DNA of 55,692 bases from a virus. The DNA lies in the IMG/VR virus record IMGVR_UViG_3300029787_000058, positions 1-55,692 of that record. One strand, 5' to 3'. The notes below the pieces were generated by a model that saw nothing but the letters and a program-made list of their open reading frames with translations, was not told the DNA's origin and did not search any database. Every line of letters begins with the position of its first letter. The stretch's first letter is position 1. Below are positions 1 through 6,831 of the stretch, piece after piece. The position numbers and the translations under genes are program-made.

Positions 1-89
1 ACGAAGGTGCTTTAATATTAAGAGACTCTAGTGGAACTCGATTTGCAGTTACAGTAGACGGAGGTGAATTACAAGTAAATCAATTATAA
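1..89 (+). CDS. 3' end of the collagen-like fibre gene (partial, second copy)
   Basis: These bases are identical to 55372-55460, the last codons and stop of the collagen-like fibre gene at the other end of the window. The reading frame runs in from outside the window and ends with TAA at 87-89. It is not a second gene: it is the same locus seen again because the window wraps around a circular or terminally redundant genome. What follows differs between the copies. Here the stop is followed by the small membrane gene starting at 92, whereas at 55460 the next ATG overlaps the stop. Confidence 0.9.
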   Translation, partial: EGALILRDSSGTRFAVTVDGGELQVNQL

Positions 90-91
90 TC

Positions 92-328
92 ATGTCTGTA
101 GGTGCTCCATTAATAAAAAATTGGCAAATAGTTCTTTGGTTTGTAATTGCTGTCTTTACGGCTGGTGGTGTTTTTAGTGAATTTACTTCTTTGAAGTCAG
201 AGTTAACAATGGTTCATGAAAGGTTAGACAATAAAGTAATGGTGATTAATAAACTTGAGGATAGAATTATTTCTATAGAAAAACAATTAGAATATGAGCG
301 TGGCCTCCTTGAGGCTACTATAAAATAA
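92..328 (+). CDS. Small membrane-anchored coiled-coil protein, variably present
   Basis: The 78-residue product has a short N-terminal segment, one membrane helix at about residues 10-31, and then a charged heptad-like stretch to the C-terminus (about residues 33-75) with repeated Leu/Ile spacing typical of a coiled coil. It is a clear paralogue of the product of 39269-39511: from the helix onwards most residues are shared, and the last ten (ERGLLEATIK) are identical, although the DNA has diverged at many silent sites. The topology, with a short cytoplasmic end and a long outside coil, resembles i-spanins or accessory lysis proteins, but nothing proves a function. The gene is absent from the second copy of this locus at 55460, so it is dispensable or recently gained. 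Confidence 0.8.
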   Translation: MSVGAPLIKNWQIVLWFVIAVFTAGGVFSEFTSLKSELTMVHERLDNKVMVINKLEDRIISIEKQLEYERGLLEATIK

Positions 329-333
329 ATAAG

Positions 334-678
334 ATGGCAACAACGATAAATTGGGATTGTAAAACAGTAGAGTGTTACTCTAGTATGGGTGGCCACACAG
401 ATGTTATATATCAAGTTCATTGGAGGGTAACTGCAACTTCAGATACACTAGATCCTGATGGAGACGCTTACATGGATTCTTCTATAGGTATTCAGGCTTT
501 GGACACAAGTGACCTTAGCGGGTTCACCGCGTTTTCCAATCTAACACATTCCGACATTATTTCTTGGACACAAGCAGCCCTTGGCTCTAGTCAAGTAACA
601 GCGATAGAAACCGATGTGAAGTCAAAAATAAACGATCAGATAAGTCCATCAAAAAAAACTCTTACGGTAAACAATTAA
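334..678 (+). CDS. Conserved small phage protein of unknown function
   Basis: A 114-residue protein without signal peptide or membrane helix. The N-terminal part (residues 1-40) has the pattern of a small beta-rich protein, with a Trp-Asp-Cys start and a VIYQVHWRVTATS strand. I recall similar small proteins beside tail-fibre genes in marine phages, but cannot name a characterised family. It lies between the fibre gene and the glycosyltransferase-hydroxylase, 5 bases after the previous gene. In the second copy at 55460 its ATG overlaps the fibre stop codon (TAATG), which indicates translational coupling to the fibre. A role as fibre accessory or assembly factor is an inference from position only. 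Confidence 0.75.
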   Translation: MATTINWDCKTVECYSSMGGHTDVIYQVHWRVTATSDTLDPDGDAYMDSSIGIQALDTSDLSGFTAFSNLTHSDIISWTQAALGSSQVTAIETDVKSKINDQISPSKKTLTVNN

Positions 679-689
679 TTTAAACATTG

Positions 690-697
690 TATATTTG
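690..697 (+). promoter_or_regulatory. Possible Bacteroidota -7 promoter element (TATATTTG)
   Basis: TATATTTG fits the TAnnTTTG -7 box and lies 43 bases before the ATG of the 741 gene. No clear TTTG at -33 was found, so it is a weak call. If real, it would let the fibre-modifying enzyme be expressed separately from the fibre. Confidence 0.35.
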
Positions 698-740
698 AAG
701 CAGTTCAATATAATGCAATGAAAATCAACGCTCTAATTAC

Positions 741-3068
741 ATGAATATAGTATTCCATGTAGGCTACTCAGCCTCACCTTGGAATTGTTATACTCCAGGT
801 CTTGGAGGAACTGAACAGTGCGTAAATAAATTATCAGCGTCTCTAGCCATTAGGGGTCATAAGTTGTTTATAGTAGGACAAGTAGAACCTACAACTATAC
901 TTACAGAACATACGGATGAAATTGCTATACAATATTTACCTCTTGAGAGTTTTGACAAACTTCCTCAAAAGATAGATGTCCTTGTAGGCGTTTCTTATTT
1001 ACATTTTTATAAGCATTACAATTGTGCTCAAATAAATAAGGTTTTATTTTGGCTACATAACGAAGAGCCTTTCTATTGGTTTCAAGGAGAACAAATGACA
1101 CAAGAAGAAATCTTGGAGGGATATGATTTGTGCGACAATATAATTTGTTTAACTGATTGGCACAAGCAAGATTTTACATCCAGGGCTCGTAGGTGTCAGG
1201 ATAAAATAAAAATAATAGGTAATGGTATTTCTTTATCAGACATTCAAAAAGCAGAGTATAAAGTTCCTGGAAGTTATTTGTATTCTTCTCATCCAGAAAG
1301 AGGGTTGGATAAACTTTTAAACGAATGGCCAATAATAAAACGAAAACGAGCATACGCCACACTTGCTATTGCCACTCCAGCCTACGGCTTAGACTACTAT
1401 AATGAAAACTTTTCAGCAAGAGTTAAAAGCCTAGAGCATCAAAATGTAACTTTTTTAGGGTCTCTTTCTACAGAAGAACTTTATAAAAGAATGGGAACTA
1501 CAGAGACTTGGTATTACCCAACAGACTATAAAGAGACATATTGTATTACGGCTCTAGAGATGATGGCTCATGGCGTTATAGTAGACACTAATGAGATTGC
1601 TGGATTAAAAGAAACCATCAACGGTTTCAACAAATCTACGGACTGGGAAAGAATTAATAAATACATTCAGACCAGGGATTGGTCTAATGTCACTAACGAA
1701 TGGTTAAATTTAATAGATAACAAAATGAGCGCAGGACCTATACTTTCAAAAAAACAACCAACAGCGAAAACAAAAACATTAACAGTTCCCGAAGATCGGG
1801 ATGCGGACATGACATATGTAATATGTTTAGATCCTACAGAACAAAAAAAAGAAGACATTACTAAAAGATTTAAAGAGTTTGGTTTTAAATCTGAATTAAC
1901 TATATGGGATGCTTGCAATGGTAAGACCGGTAAGAATATGCCACCCGATTATGGAGTTTTTAAAGACTGGATAATACCTACCTCTTCTCATCGTTTTTAC
2001 AATAGGGAAATAACTCCTGGAGAAATAGGTTGTGCCGCGTCTCATCACGCTGTTTGGAAAGACGCTTCTGTTAATAATTATAAAAAAGTTTTAATACTAG
2101 AGGAGGACTTTTATGTTAAAAGAAAATTTGAAGCCAGCGAATTAAAAACTGATCAGCATTGGACTCTAATGTATTTCGCTTGTAATTTTGTTCAGCCTCC
2201 AAAAGGAGTAAATAAATATTTATGTAAGCCTAGGTATGCTTATAACGCTCATGCGTATATGCTTACCGACGAAGGAGTGCAAAGAATACTTGAACAAAAC
2301 TTTCATAATTATCTTTTCCCAGTTGATGAGTTTTTGCCTGCTACCTTCTGTGATCACCCACGAGGTGATCTAGGTTTTATAACTCAAGACACTATTGCTA
2401 TGGCCGTAAAAAATGATTTCTTAGGTCAGTTAAGCACTCGTGAAACCTCTACAACAGAACCAACACCGATTAACTGTTTAGCAGATTATTCTTACAAAGA
2501 GTTTGTGAATAGGTTTGTTCATGAGGCTGCTAAAACAAAAGAGTGGGATCTAGTAGTAGATGAAAATATACAAGATGTTTTTTCTTATCCGCTGTTCACA
2601 GAAGAGTTTTGTAGTTTGGTAATTGACGAAGCCAATAAATTAGACAAGTGGACAAAAGAGCGACATGACTACTACCCAACAACAGACATACTGTTAGAGT
2701 CAATAGGGCTAGACAAAACTTATTCTAAGGTTCTAAAAGAGTTTGTTTATCCCTGTGCTATTCACAAATGGCAGTTGCACGGTAAGCCTTGGCCTGATCT
2801 GTCTAGTGAAAACTTTATGATTAAGTATCAAGAAGACGTACAAGGTCACTTGTCTTTACATCACGACAGCGGATTAATATCTTGCGTCCTGACATTGAAC
2901 AGAGACTTTGAAGGAGGGGGCACTTGGTTCTGGAGACAGCAAAAAGTTCATAAAGGAAATGTCGGAGAGATATCTATACATCCTGCTAAAATTACTCATC
3001 GCCATGGGGGAAGACCTATATCAAAGGGCGAGAGATATATAATCGTTTCATTCTGTTCTAGACCATGA
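741..3068 (+). CDS. Trimodular GT4 glycosyltransferase - GT25 glycosyltransferase - PLOD-like lysyl hydroxylase
   Basis: The 775-residue protein has three catalytic modules. Residues about 1-335 form a GT-B (GT4-type) glycosyltransferase, with a glycine-rich start (GLGGTE), a SSHPERG segment near 180 and an E-x7-E pair at E265/E273. Residues about 355-565 match glycosyltransferase family 25, the family of collagen beta-galactosyltransferases: ITPGEIGCAASHHAVW, then the acidic metal site LILEEDF (E454, E455, D456), and PVDEF later. Residues about 610-775 are a 2-oxoglutarate/Fe(II) dioxygenase with H707-x-D709, H755 and R765. The run EGGGTWF, HPAKITHRHGG, KGERYIIVSF follows the lysyl hydroxylase (PLOD) C-terminus closely. 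Likely substrate: X-Lys-Gly in the collagen-like fibre encoded just upstream on the circular map. No signal peptide, so it would act in the host cytoplasm. Its stop overlaps the next ATG (ATGA). The domain calls are strong; the substrate is inferred. Confidence 0.88.
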   Translation: MNIVFHVGYSASPWNCYTPGLGGTEQCVNKLSASLAIRGHKLFIVGQVEPTTILTEHTDEIAIQYLPLESFDKLPQKIDVLVGVSYLHFYKHYNCAQINKVLFWLHNEEPFYWFQGEQMTQEEILEGYDLCDNIICLTDWHKQDFTSRARRCQDKIKIIGNGISLSDIQKAEYKVPGSYLYSSHPERGLDKLLNEWPIIKRKRAYATLAIATPAYGLDYYNENFSARVKSLEHQNVTFLGSLSTEELYKRMGTTETWYYPTDYKETYCITALEMMAHGVIVDTNEIAGLKETINGFNKSTDWERINKYIQTRDWSNVTNEWLNLIDNKMSAGPILSKKQPTAKTKTLTVPEDRDADMTYVICLDPTEQKKEDITKRFKEFGFKSELTIWDACNGKTGKNMPPDYGVFKDWIIPTSSHRFYNREITPGEIGCAASHHAVWKDASVNNYKKVLILEEDFYVKRKFEASELKTDQHWTLMYFACNFVQPPKGVNKYLCKPRYAYNAHAYMLTDEGVQRILEQNFHNYLFPVDEFLPATFCDHPRGDLGFITQDTIAMAVKNDFLGQLSTRETSTTEPTPINCLADYSYKEFVNRFVHEAAKTKEWDLVVDENIQDVFSYPLFTEEFCSLVIDEANKLDKWTKERHDYYPTTDILLESIGLDKTYSKVLKEFVYPCAIHKWQLHGKPWPDLSSENFMIKYQEDVQGHLSLHHDSGLISCVLTLNRDFEGGGTWFWRQQKVHKGNVGEISIHPAKITHRHGGRPISKGERYIIVSFCSRP

Positions 3069-3283
3069 GTACCACACCTAAATATTATATTGGAAAACAT
3101 AAACGCATAGAGGCGTTTGATGTTGTCCTAGACTTTCAAGCAGACAACTATAATCTGGGGACTGCTATTACATACCTACTAAGGGCAGGCAAAAAACCAG
3201 ATAACCCAATTACTCAAGATATTCAAAAAGCCATAGCGCACTTAAAGAAGGAACTGGATCATCAAGAAAAAATCAATAGTTAA
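3065..3283 (+). CDS. DUF3310 (SaV-like) small phage protein
   Basis: The 72-residue protein has the DUF3310 pattern: an early His-x-x-Ile-Glu-Ala-Phe-Asp segment, then NLGTAITYLLRAGKK (about residues 30-44) and a C-terminal helix in which lysines lead a KAIAHLKKEL stretch. DUF3310 proteins are common in phages, sometimes annotated as nucleotide kinase-like, but their biochemical role is not established. The ATG overlaps the stop of the preceding gene by four bases (ATGA), so it is probably translated with the fibre-modifying enzyme. Confidence 0.8.
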   Translation: MSTTPKYYIGKHKRIEAFDVVLDFQADNYNLGTAITYLLRAGKKPDNPITQDIQKAIAHLKKELDHQEKINS

Positions 3284-3289
3284 ATGTTG

Positions 3290-3297
3290 TATCTTCG
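3290..3297 (+). promoter_or_regulatory. Possible -7 promoter element (TATCTTCG)
   Basis: A one-mismatch version of TAnnTTTG in the gap before the FkbM gene, 24 bases from its ATG. No convincing -33 box was found. Confidence 0.3.
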
Positions 3298-3321
3298 TCA
3301 GATACTTTAAACCTAATAAAA

Positions 3322-3870
3322 ATGAAATACTTCATAGAGATAGGATCAAATAGTTTTAACACCTTAATACCGTTAGCAGAACACGGATGGACAGGTGTAA
3401 TTGTTGAGCCTTTATCACAATACTTAGAAGAGTTACCTGTTCATGATAATGTAACTTATGTTAATTCCGCTATATCTACTCACGACGGCTCATGCGTTAT
3501 GAAGGTATATAATGAAGATCTTTGTGAAAGAGATCCAGACTTTAGAGGAATGTCTACTCTTGAAACTGAGGGGCTTGTAGAACAAAATGCTGACCTGGTT
3601 CATGACGAAGAGGTGGAGTGTATGACCTATCAAACTTTACTAGACACGCATTGCTCTGACTTCCCTCATGTGGACTTTTTAAAAATAGACGCGGAAGGTC
3701 ATGATTTAAAAATACTAGAAACTATAGACTTCCATGGTCCTCTTAGACCCAAAGTCATTAAGGTTGAACACGCTCATTGTAATGACATTAAAATGTCTGC
3801 TTTGTTAGAAGAAGCGGGATACTTTAATATGGTTGACAACACTGATATTTACGCCATATCTTACGAATAA
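3322..3870 (+). CDS. FkbM-family SAM-dependent methyltransferase
   Basis: The 182-residue protein shows the Rossmann-type motif I as FIEIGSNSF (residues 4-12), the acidic end of strand 2 as VIVEP (26-30), and the hallmark FkbM segment DFLKIDAEGHDLKILE (about 118-132). Members methylate hydroxyl groups of sugars or small molecules, often in polysaccharide pathways. The length is short but complete for the family. Its place just after the glycosyltransferase-hydroxylase suggests O-methylation of a sugar added to the fibre or to a host glycan, which is an inference. Confidence 0.85.
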   Translation: MKYFIEIGSNSFNTLIPLAEHGWTGVIVEPLSQYLEELPVHDNVTYVNSAISTHDGSCVMKVYNEDLCERDPDFRGMSTLETEGLVEQNADLVHDEEVECMTYQTLLDTHCSDFPHVDFLKIDAEGHDLKILETIDFHGPLRPKVIKVEHAHCNDIKMSALLEEAGYFNMVDNTDIYAISYE

Positions 3871-3878
3871 AAAGATAC

Positions 3879-3886
3879 TATCTTTG
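3879..3886 (+). promoter_or_regulatory. Possible -7 promoter element (TATCTTTG), very close to the ATG
   Basis: TATCTTTG fits TAnnTTTG exactly but ends only 4 bases before the ATG at 3891. If used, transcription would begin at or next to the start codon, giving a leaderless or nearly leaderless mRNA. No TTTG lies at the right distance upstream. Confidence 0.35.
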
Positions 3887-3890
3887 TTGA

Positions 3891-4181
3891 ATGCCTGACA
3901 AGCCAAAAAAAGATTATCGATTAACTAAGGTTGGGGTTTCTGCTTTTAATAAACCAAAGAGAACTCCATCCCATCCAAAAAAATCACACGTTGTGGTTGC
4001 AAAGGAAGGTAAGAAAATAAAGATAATTCGTTTTGGTCAGCAAGGAGCAGACACGGTAACAGAGGAAAACCCTAGTCCTTCAAGGAAAAAGAAAAGAGCA
4101 TCATTCAAAGCCAGGCACGCAAAGAATATTGCTAAGGGGAAAATGAGCGCTGCATATTGGGCAAATAAAGTAAAGTGGTAA
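3891..4181 (+). CDS. Small basic phage protein with C-terminal GKMSAAYWANKVKW motif
   Basis: A 96-residue, strongly basic protein. Residues about 1-60 are Lys/Pro-rich with a short beta-like segment (KIKIIRFGQQG), and the C-terminal part (about 65-96) is a Lys/Arg-rich helix ending in an aromatic GKMSAAYWANKVKW tail. I recall the same tail in small proteins of other marine phages, but without a known role. The charge suggests nucleic-acid binding or packing into the capsid with the DNA. It precedes the virion genes. Confidence 0.7.
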   Translation: MPDKPKKDYRLTKVGVSAFNKPKRTPSHPKKSHVVVAKEGKKIKIIRFGQQGADTVTEENPSPSRKKKRASFKARHAKNIAKGKMSAAYWANKVKW

Positions 4182-4213
4182 TCTCACCCCCTCAGAATAA
4201 TAATCATAATTCG

Positions 4214-4221
4214 TAAATTTG
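4214..4221 (+). promoter_or_regulatory. Possible -7 promoter element (TAAATTTG)
   Basis: An exact fit to TAnnTTTG, 19 bases before the ATG at 4241 and after a 59-base gap following the previous gene. The upstream -33 box is not clear. Confidence 0.4.
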
Positions 4222-4240
4222 ATAGATTAAATAAATAACT

Positions 4241-5113
4241 ATGTTACAAGGTTACAACAGTAGAGACGACGAGTCAATGGGAGAAAGAGATTATCTCCGG
4301 GGTATTAAGAAAAAGTTTATGCAAGGTCTTAAATCCAGAAGAGACGAGAGTCGTGGAGAAAATAAAGCAGAAGGAATGCGCCCTAATGATTTTGTCAAGG
4401 CAGAAGCCGGAGCAAAACTAAAGCAGATGTACGGAATGGGAGGAACTATGAAGTATCGCAAGGGTGGCGCTAACCTAGCAATGACTAACAGCGAAGCCGT
4501 AAGAAGCGGACGAGCAGGCAGAGGTGCTGGAGAGCAAGAGTATGGTATGGGTGGAAAGATGGAGTACGAAAAAGGCGGTATGCTAAAGGCTCTACTTGAA
4601 GATCCAAAGCAAAGAGATATGGCAAGAGCCATTCTAAGCGACACCAATACAAAAGCAGTAACTGACGGAAAGGCTGGTCGTTATGAGATGGGCGGTGAGG
4701 TTCCTGTAGTAGAAGAAGAAAAGCAGACTTTCATAATGAGAAGTATGCCAAAGTCCACTGAAGACTATCCGGCTGAAATATACAATGCTTCAATGCCTAT
4801 CCTAAAAGATATGCTTAGAGGGTCAAAACTTGCACCTGAAGATGAGCAGATGGTTGCAGAGTACATTGTAGGAACAGAGGATATTGGTTCTGTAAATCCT
4901 AGATTAAGAGATATGGCAAGAGCCGCTAGACAAAGAGGTATGGACTACCTAAGATCAGAAGCCGGTGGTGAATTTATTATGGACAAGTACTTTGACCAAA
5001 AAACTGGAGAAGAAGTATCTGAAGATTTTATTATGGGTCTTCAAGAAAAAGGCGAAAGTTTTAGACCACTTAGCGACACAGGTGAAGGTAGATATGTTTA
5101 TGAAATAAGATAA
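4241..5113 (+). CDS. Glycine/methionine-rich putative virion-associated protein
   Basis: The 290-residue protein has a hydrophilic N-terminal half (about 1-155) with three repeats of a Tyr-x-Met-Gly-Gly plus Lys-Gly-Gly motif (near 64-76, 101-113 and 147-152), and a more regular helical C-terminal half. There is no signal peptide and no membrane helix. Similar MGG/KGG-rich segments occur in marine phage proteins near structural genes, but I recognise no named family. Gene position just before scaffold and capsid and the bidirectional terminator after it suggest a late structural or internal protein. Confidence 0.65.
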   Translation: MLQGYNSRDDESMGERDYLRGIKKKFMQGLKSRRDESRGENKAEGMRPNDFVKAEAGAKLKQMYGMGGTMKYRKGGANLAMTNSEAVRSGRAGRGAGEQEYGMGGKMEYEKGGMLKALLEDPKQRDMARAILSDTNTKAVTDGKAGRYEMGGEVPVVEEEKQTFIMRSMPKSTEDYPAEIYNASMPILKDMLRGSKLAPEDEQMVAEYIVGTEDIGSVNPRLRDMARAARQRGMDYLRSEAGGEFIMDKYFDQKTGEEVSEDFIMGLQEKGESFRPLSDTGEGRYVYEIR

Positions 5114-5137
5114 CTTATATATTTATATAAGAATAAA

Positions 5138-5166
5138 AAAAGGGGGCTTATGGCCCCCTCTTTTAT
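5138..5166. terminator. Bidirectional intrinsic terminator
   Basis: A GGGGGC / GCCCCC stem with a 4-5 base loop is flanked by an A-run on the left and a T-run on the right, so it can end transcription on both strands. It lies between two converging genes (4241-5113 plus, 5184-5588 minus), where such a terminator is expected. Confidence 0.85.
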
Positions 5167-5183
5167 TATCTGTGTTTAGGAAT

Positions 5184-5588
5184 TTATTGTAACACTCCAT
5201 TGACAACTTTACGTGTAGGCTTGTTTAACCTAACACCTGTTGATCCTGAAGCAAAATAACCAGGAGCCTTACTTCCCTCCTTATTCTCCCAGTAGTTAAC
5301 GTAGTGATCATCTTCAAAGTAGAAGGTGTATCCGTTTGTTACTGTAGGAAAGATGTCAGCATTTTTGATATAAGACTCTGCTTGATTCATTAATACTCCA
5401 AGCAATTCTTGGGCTTTATACTTAGACGCAATATCAAAGTGTCGGCTGCCATTATTACCTAAAGGATATAGTGTGTGTTGTATGCCACATTCGATTAAGG
5501 GCCACATGGACTCTCTTGCTTGTGGTTGATCTTGTGCTTGTACTCCCAAAGAGAGAGCAACGACGAACGATAAAAATAGATGTTTCAT
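5184..5588 (-). CDS. Secreted or periplasmic protein of unknown function
   Basis: The chosen start at 5588 gives 134 residues and places a typical signal peptide at the N-terminus (MKHLFLSFVVALSLGVQAQ, with a likely cut after the AQA-like end). The upstream ATG at 5627 would put a hydrophilic stretch in front of it. The mature part is short, with aromatic-rich segments (YTFYFEDDHYVNYW) and no recognised domain. It is the only minus-strand gene in the late region and looks like an independently acquired gene. A secreted product made during infection could alter the host envelope, for example in superinfection exclusion; that is only a guess. Confidence 0.65.
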   Translation of the reverse strand: MKHLFLSFVVALSLGVQAQDQPQARESMWPLIECGIQHTLYPLGNNGSRHFDIASKYKAQELLGVLMNQAESYIKNADIFPTVTNGYTFYFEDDHYVNYWENKEGSKAPGYFASGSTGVRLNKPTRKVVNGVLQ

Positions 5589-5634
5589 TTTATTAAGATT
5601 TGGTTTCACTGCTGTAAACCTAAGCATAATTATT

Positions 5635-5642
5635 TAGATTTG
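5635..5642 (+). promoter_or_regulatory. Possible -7 promoter element (TAGATTTG) for scaffold and capsid genes
   Basis: An exact TAnnTTTG, 27 bases before the ATG at 5670, in the region between divergent genes. It is a reasonable site for a late promoter after the upstream bidirectional terminator. Confidence 0.4.
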
Positions 5643-5669
5643 CAAGAACAACTATAAAATTTAATTGAT

Positions 5670-6812
5670 ATGAGTACTGAAAGCAACATGGAACAGGCAG
5701 TTAAAGATGCAGGTTTCGAGATAATGAGTGGCCCACCTTCATCAACGGAGCAGGCCCAGACTACAGAAACTCCAGCACCTCAAACGGAAGGAGTTCCTGA
5801 AAACAATACACCGACTGAACCCGCAGTTCAACAAACAGCGGAACCAGTTGAGCAAGCACAACAGGAACCCGCGCCTGTACAAGAGCAAGTGGCACAAGAG
5901 TCACAACCTCAAGTAGAAAGCGGAAGTTCTATGACAACCGAACAATCTGCTACTAAGTTAGATTTTCTAGATAGCCTGGAAACTTCCGAAACGGAAACTC
6001 CCGCTGTTGAAGAGTCTGATGATGTTGCAGAGTTAGCGTCAACTCTAGATCCTAGAATCAAAGTCATTGCTGATTTTGTTGAGAAGACAGGAAGAAACCC
6101 AGAAGATTGGTTTCGTTATCAGTCCTTAGAGCCATCCGAAATGGATGACAGTACTGTAATGCGAGTCCACCTTGCGAGTGAATATCCTTCTTTAGGTAAC
6201 GATGAAATTGATACATTAATCAATTCAAAGTACAAGACAGATGAATCATTGCACAACGATGAAGAGGTGAAGATTGCAAAATTACAATTGAAGATTGACG
6301 CGCAAAAGGCTAGGCAGGCGATTGACACACTCCGTAGTGAGTATGTTGCACCGGCTGTTGAACCGAATAATGATGTGAGTGAAGATGGGTCTAATCCATT
6401 TGATACGTCATGGCTACAAGAAAGCGGACGCTCGCTGGCAGGTTTAGATAAGATATCTTTTGATTTGCCAGGTGGAAAAGAGTTTCACTTTGGTGTGGCG
6501 GAAACGTATCGTAATGAGTTAAACAAATCGAATACGAACATGAATGAGTACTTTGATAAGTACGTAGGTGATGATGGGTCTTGGGATCACGATCTCTGGA
6601 ATATGCACAGGACGGTTACAGATAACCTTCCAAATATTATAGAGAATGTGTATCGACAAGGCATGAGTGACGGTCAAAGAGGCATAGTCGAAAAGGCAGC
6701 CAACATAGATCCAAACGCACCAGCAGCACCTGTACAACGTCAAGACAACTCAGTTGCTAACCAAGTGCTTGACGCATTAGGAAGGCGGCAACCATTTTTG
6801 AAAAATATGTAA
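5670..6812 (+). CDS. Putative capsid scaffolding protein
   Basis: The 380-residue acidic protein begins with about 110 residues of low-complexity Pro/Gln/Glu/Thr sequence, followed by helical segments (about 115-225), a short folded stretch around 240-300 and a disordered C-terminal tail. This composition, with an extended disordered N-terminus and coiled helices, and the position immediately before the major capsid gene fit a scaffold of a podovirus. There is no sequence motif that proves it. The following gene starts 20 bases downstream, so both are probably co-transcribed. Confidence 0.65.
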   Translation: MSTESNMEQAVKDAGFEIMSGPPSSTEQAQTTETPAPQTEGVPENNTPTEPAVQQTAEPVEQAQQEPAPVQEQVAQESQPQVESGSSMTTEQSATKLDFLDSLETSETETPAVEESDDVAELASTLDPRIKVIADFVEKTGRNPEDWFRYQSLEPSEMDDSTVMRVHLASEYPSLGNDEIDTLINSKYKTDESLHNDEEVKIAKLQLKIDAQKARQAIDTLRSEYVAPAVEPNNDVSEDGSNPFDTSWLQESGRSLAGLDKISFDLPGGKEFHFGVAETYRNELNKSNTNMNEYFDKYVGDDGSWDHDLWNMHRTVTDNLPNIIENVYRQGMSDGQRGIVEKAANIDPNAPAAPVQRQDNSVANQVLDALGRRQPFLKNM

Positions 6813-6831
6813 ACATTTAAAATAAAAAACA

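Larger units (their letters stand above)
1..566. repeat. Terminal overlap, left copy (matches 55372-55692)
   Basis: Bases 1-90 match 55372-55461 exactly and 336-566 match 55462-55692 with four substitutions, of which three are silent and one changes Ala to Gly. Bases 91-335 (245 bases, carrying the gene at 92-328) are missing from the right copy. This is what is expected when a circular genome from a mixed population is opened and its two ends come from different variants. A true packaged terminal repeat would normally be identical. Confidence 0.9.

Noticed and set aside
3285-3305. CTGACGA on the minus strand, a possible fourth hammerhead core
   Set aside because: No GAAA partner and no pairing stems nearby; surrounding sequence looks like a promoter gap.
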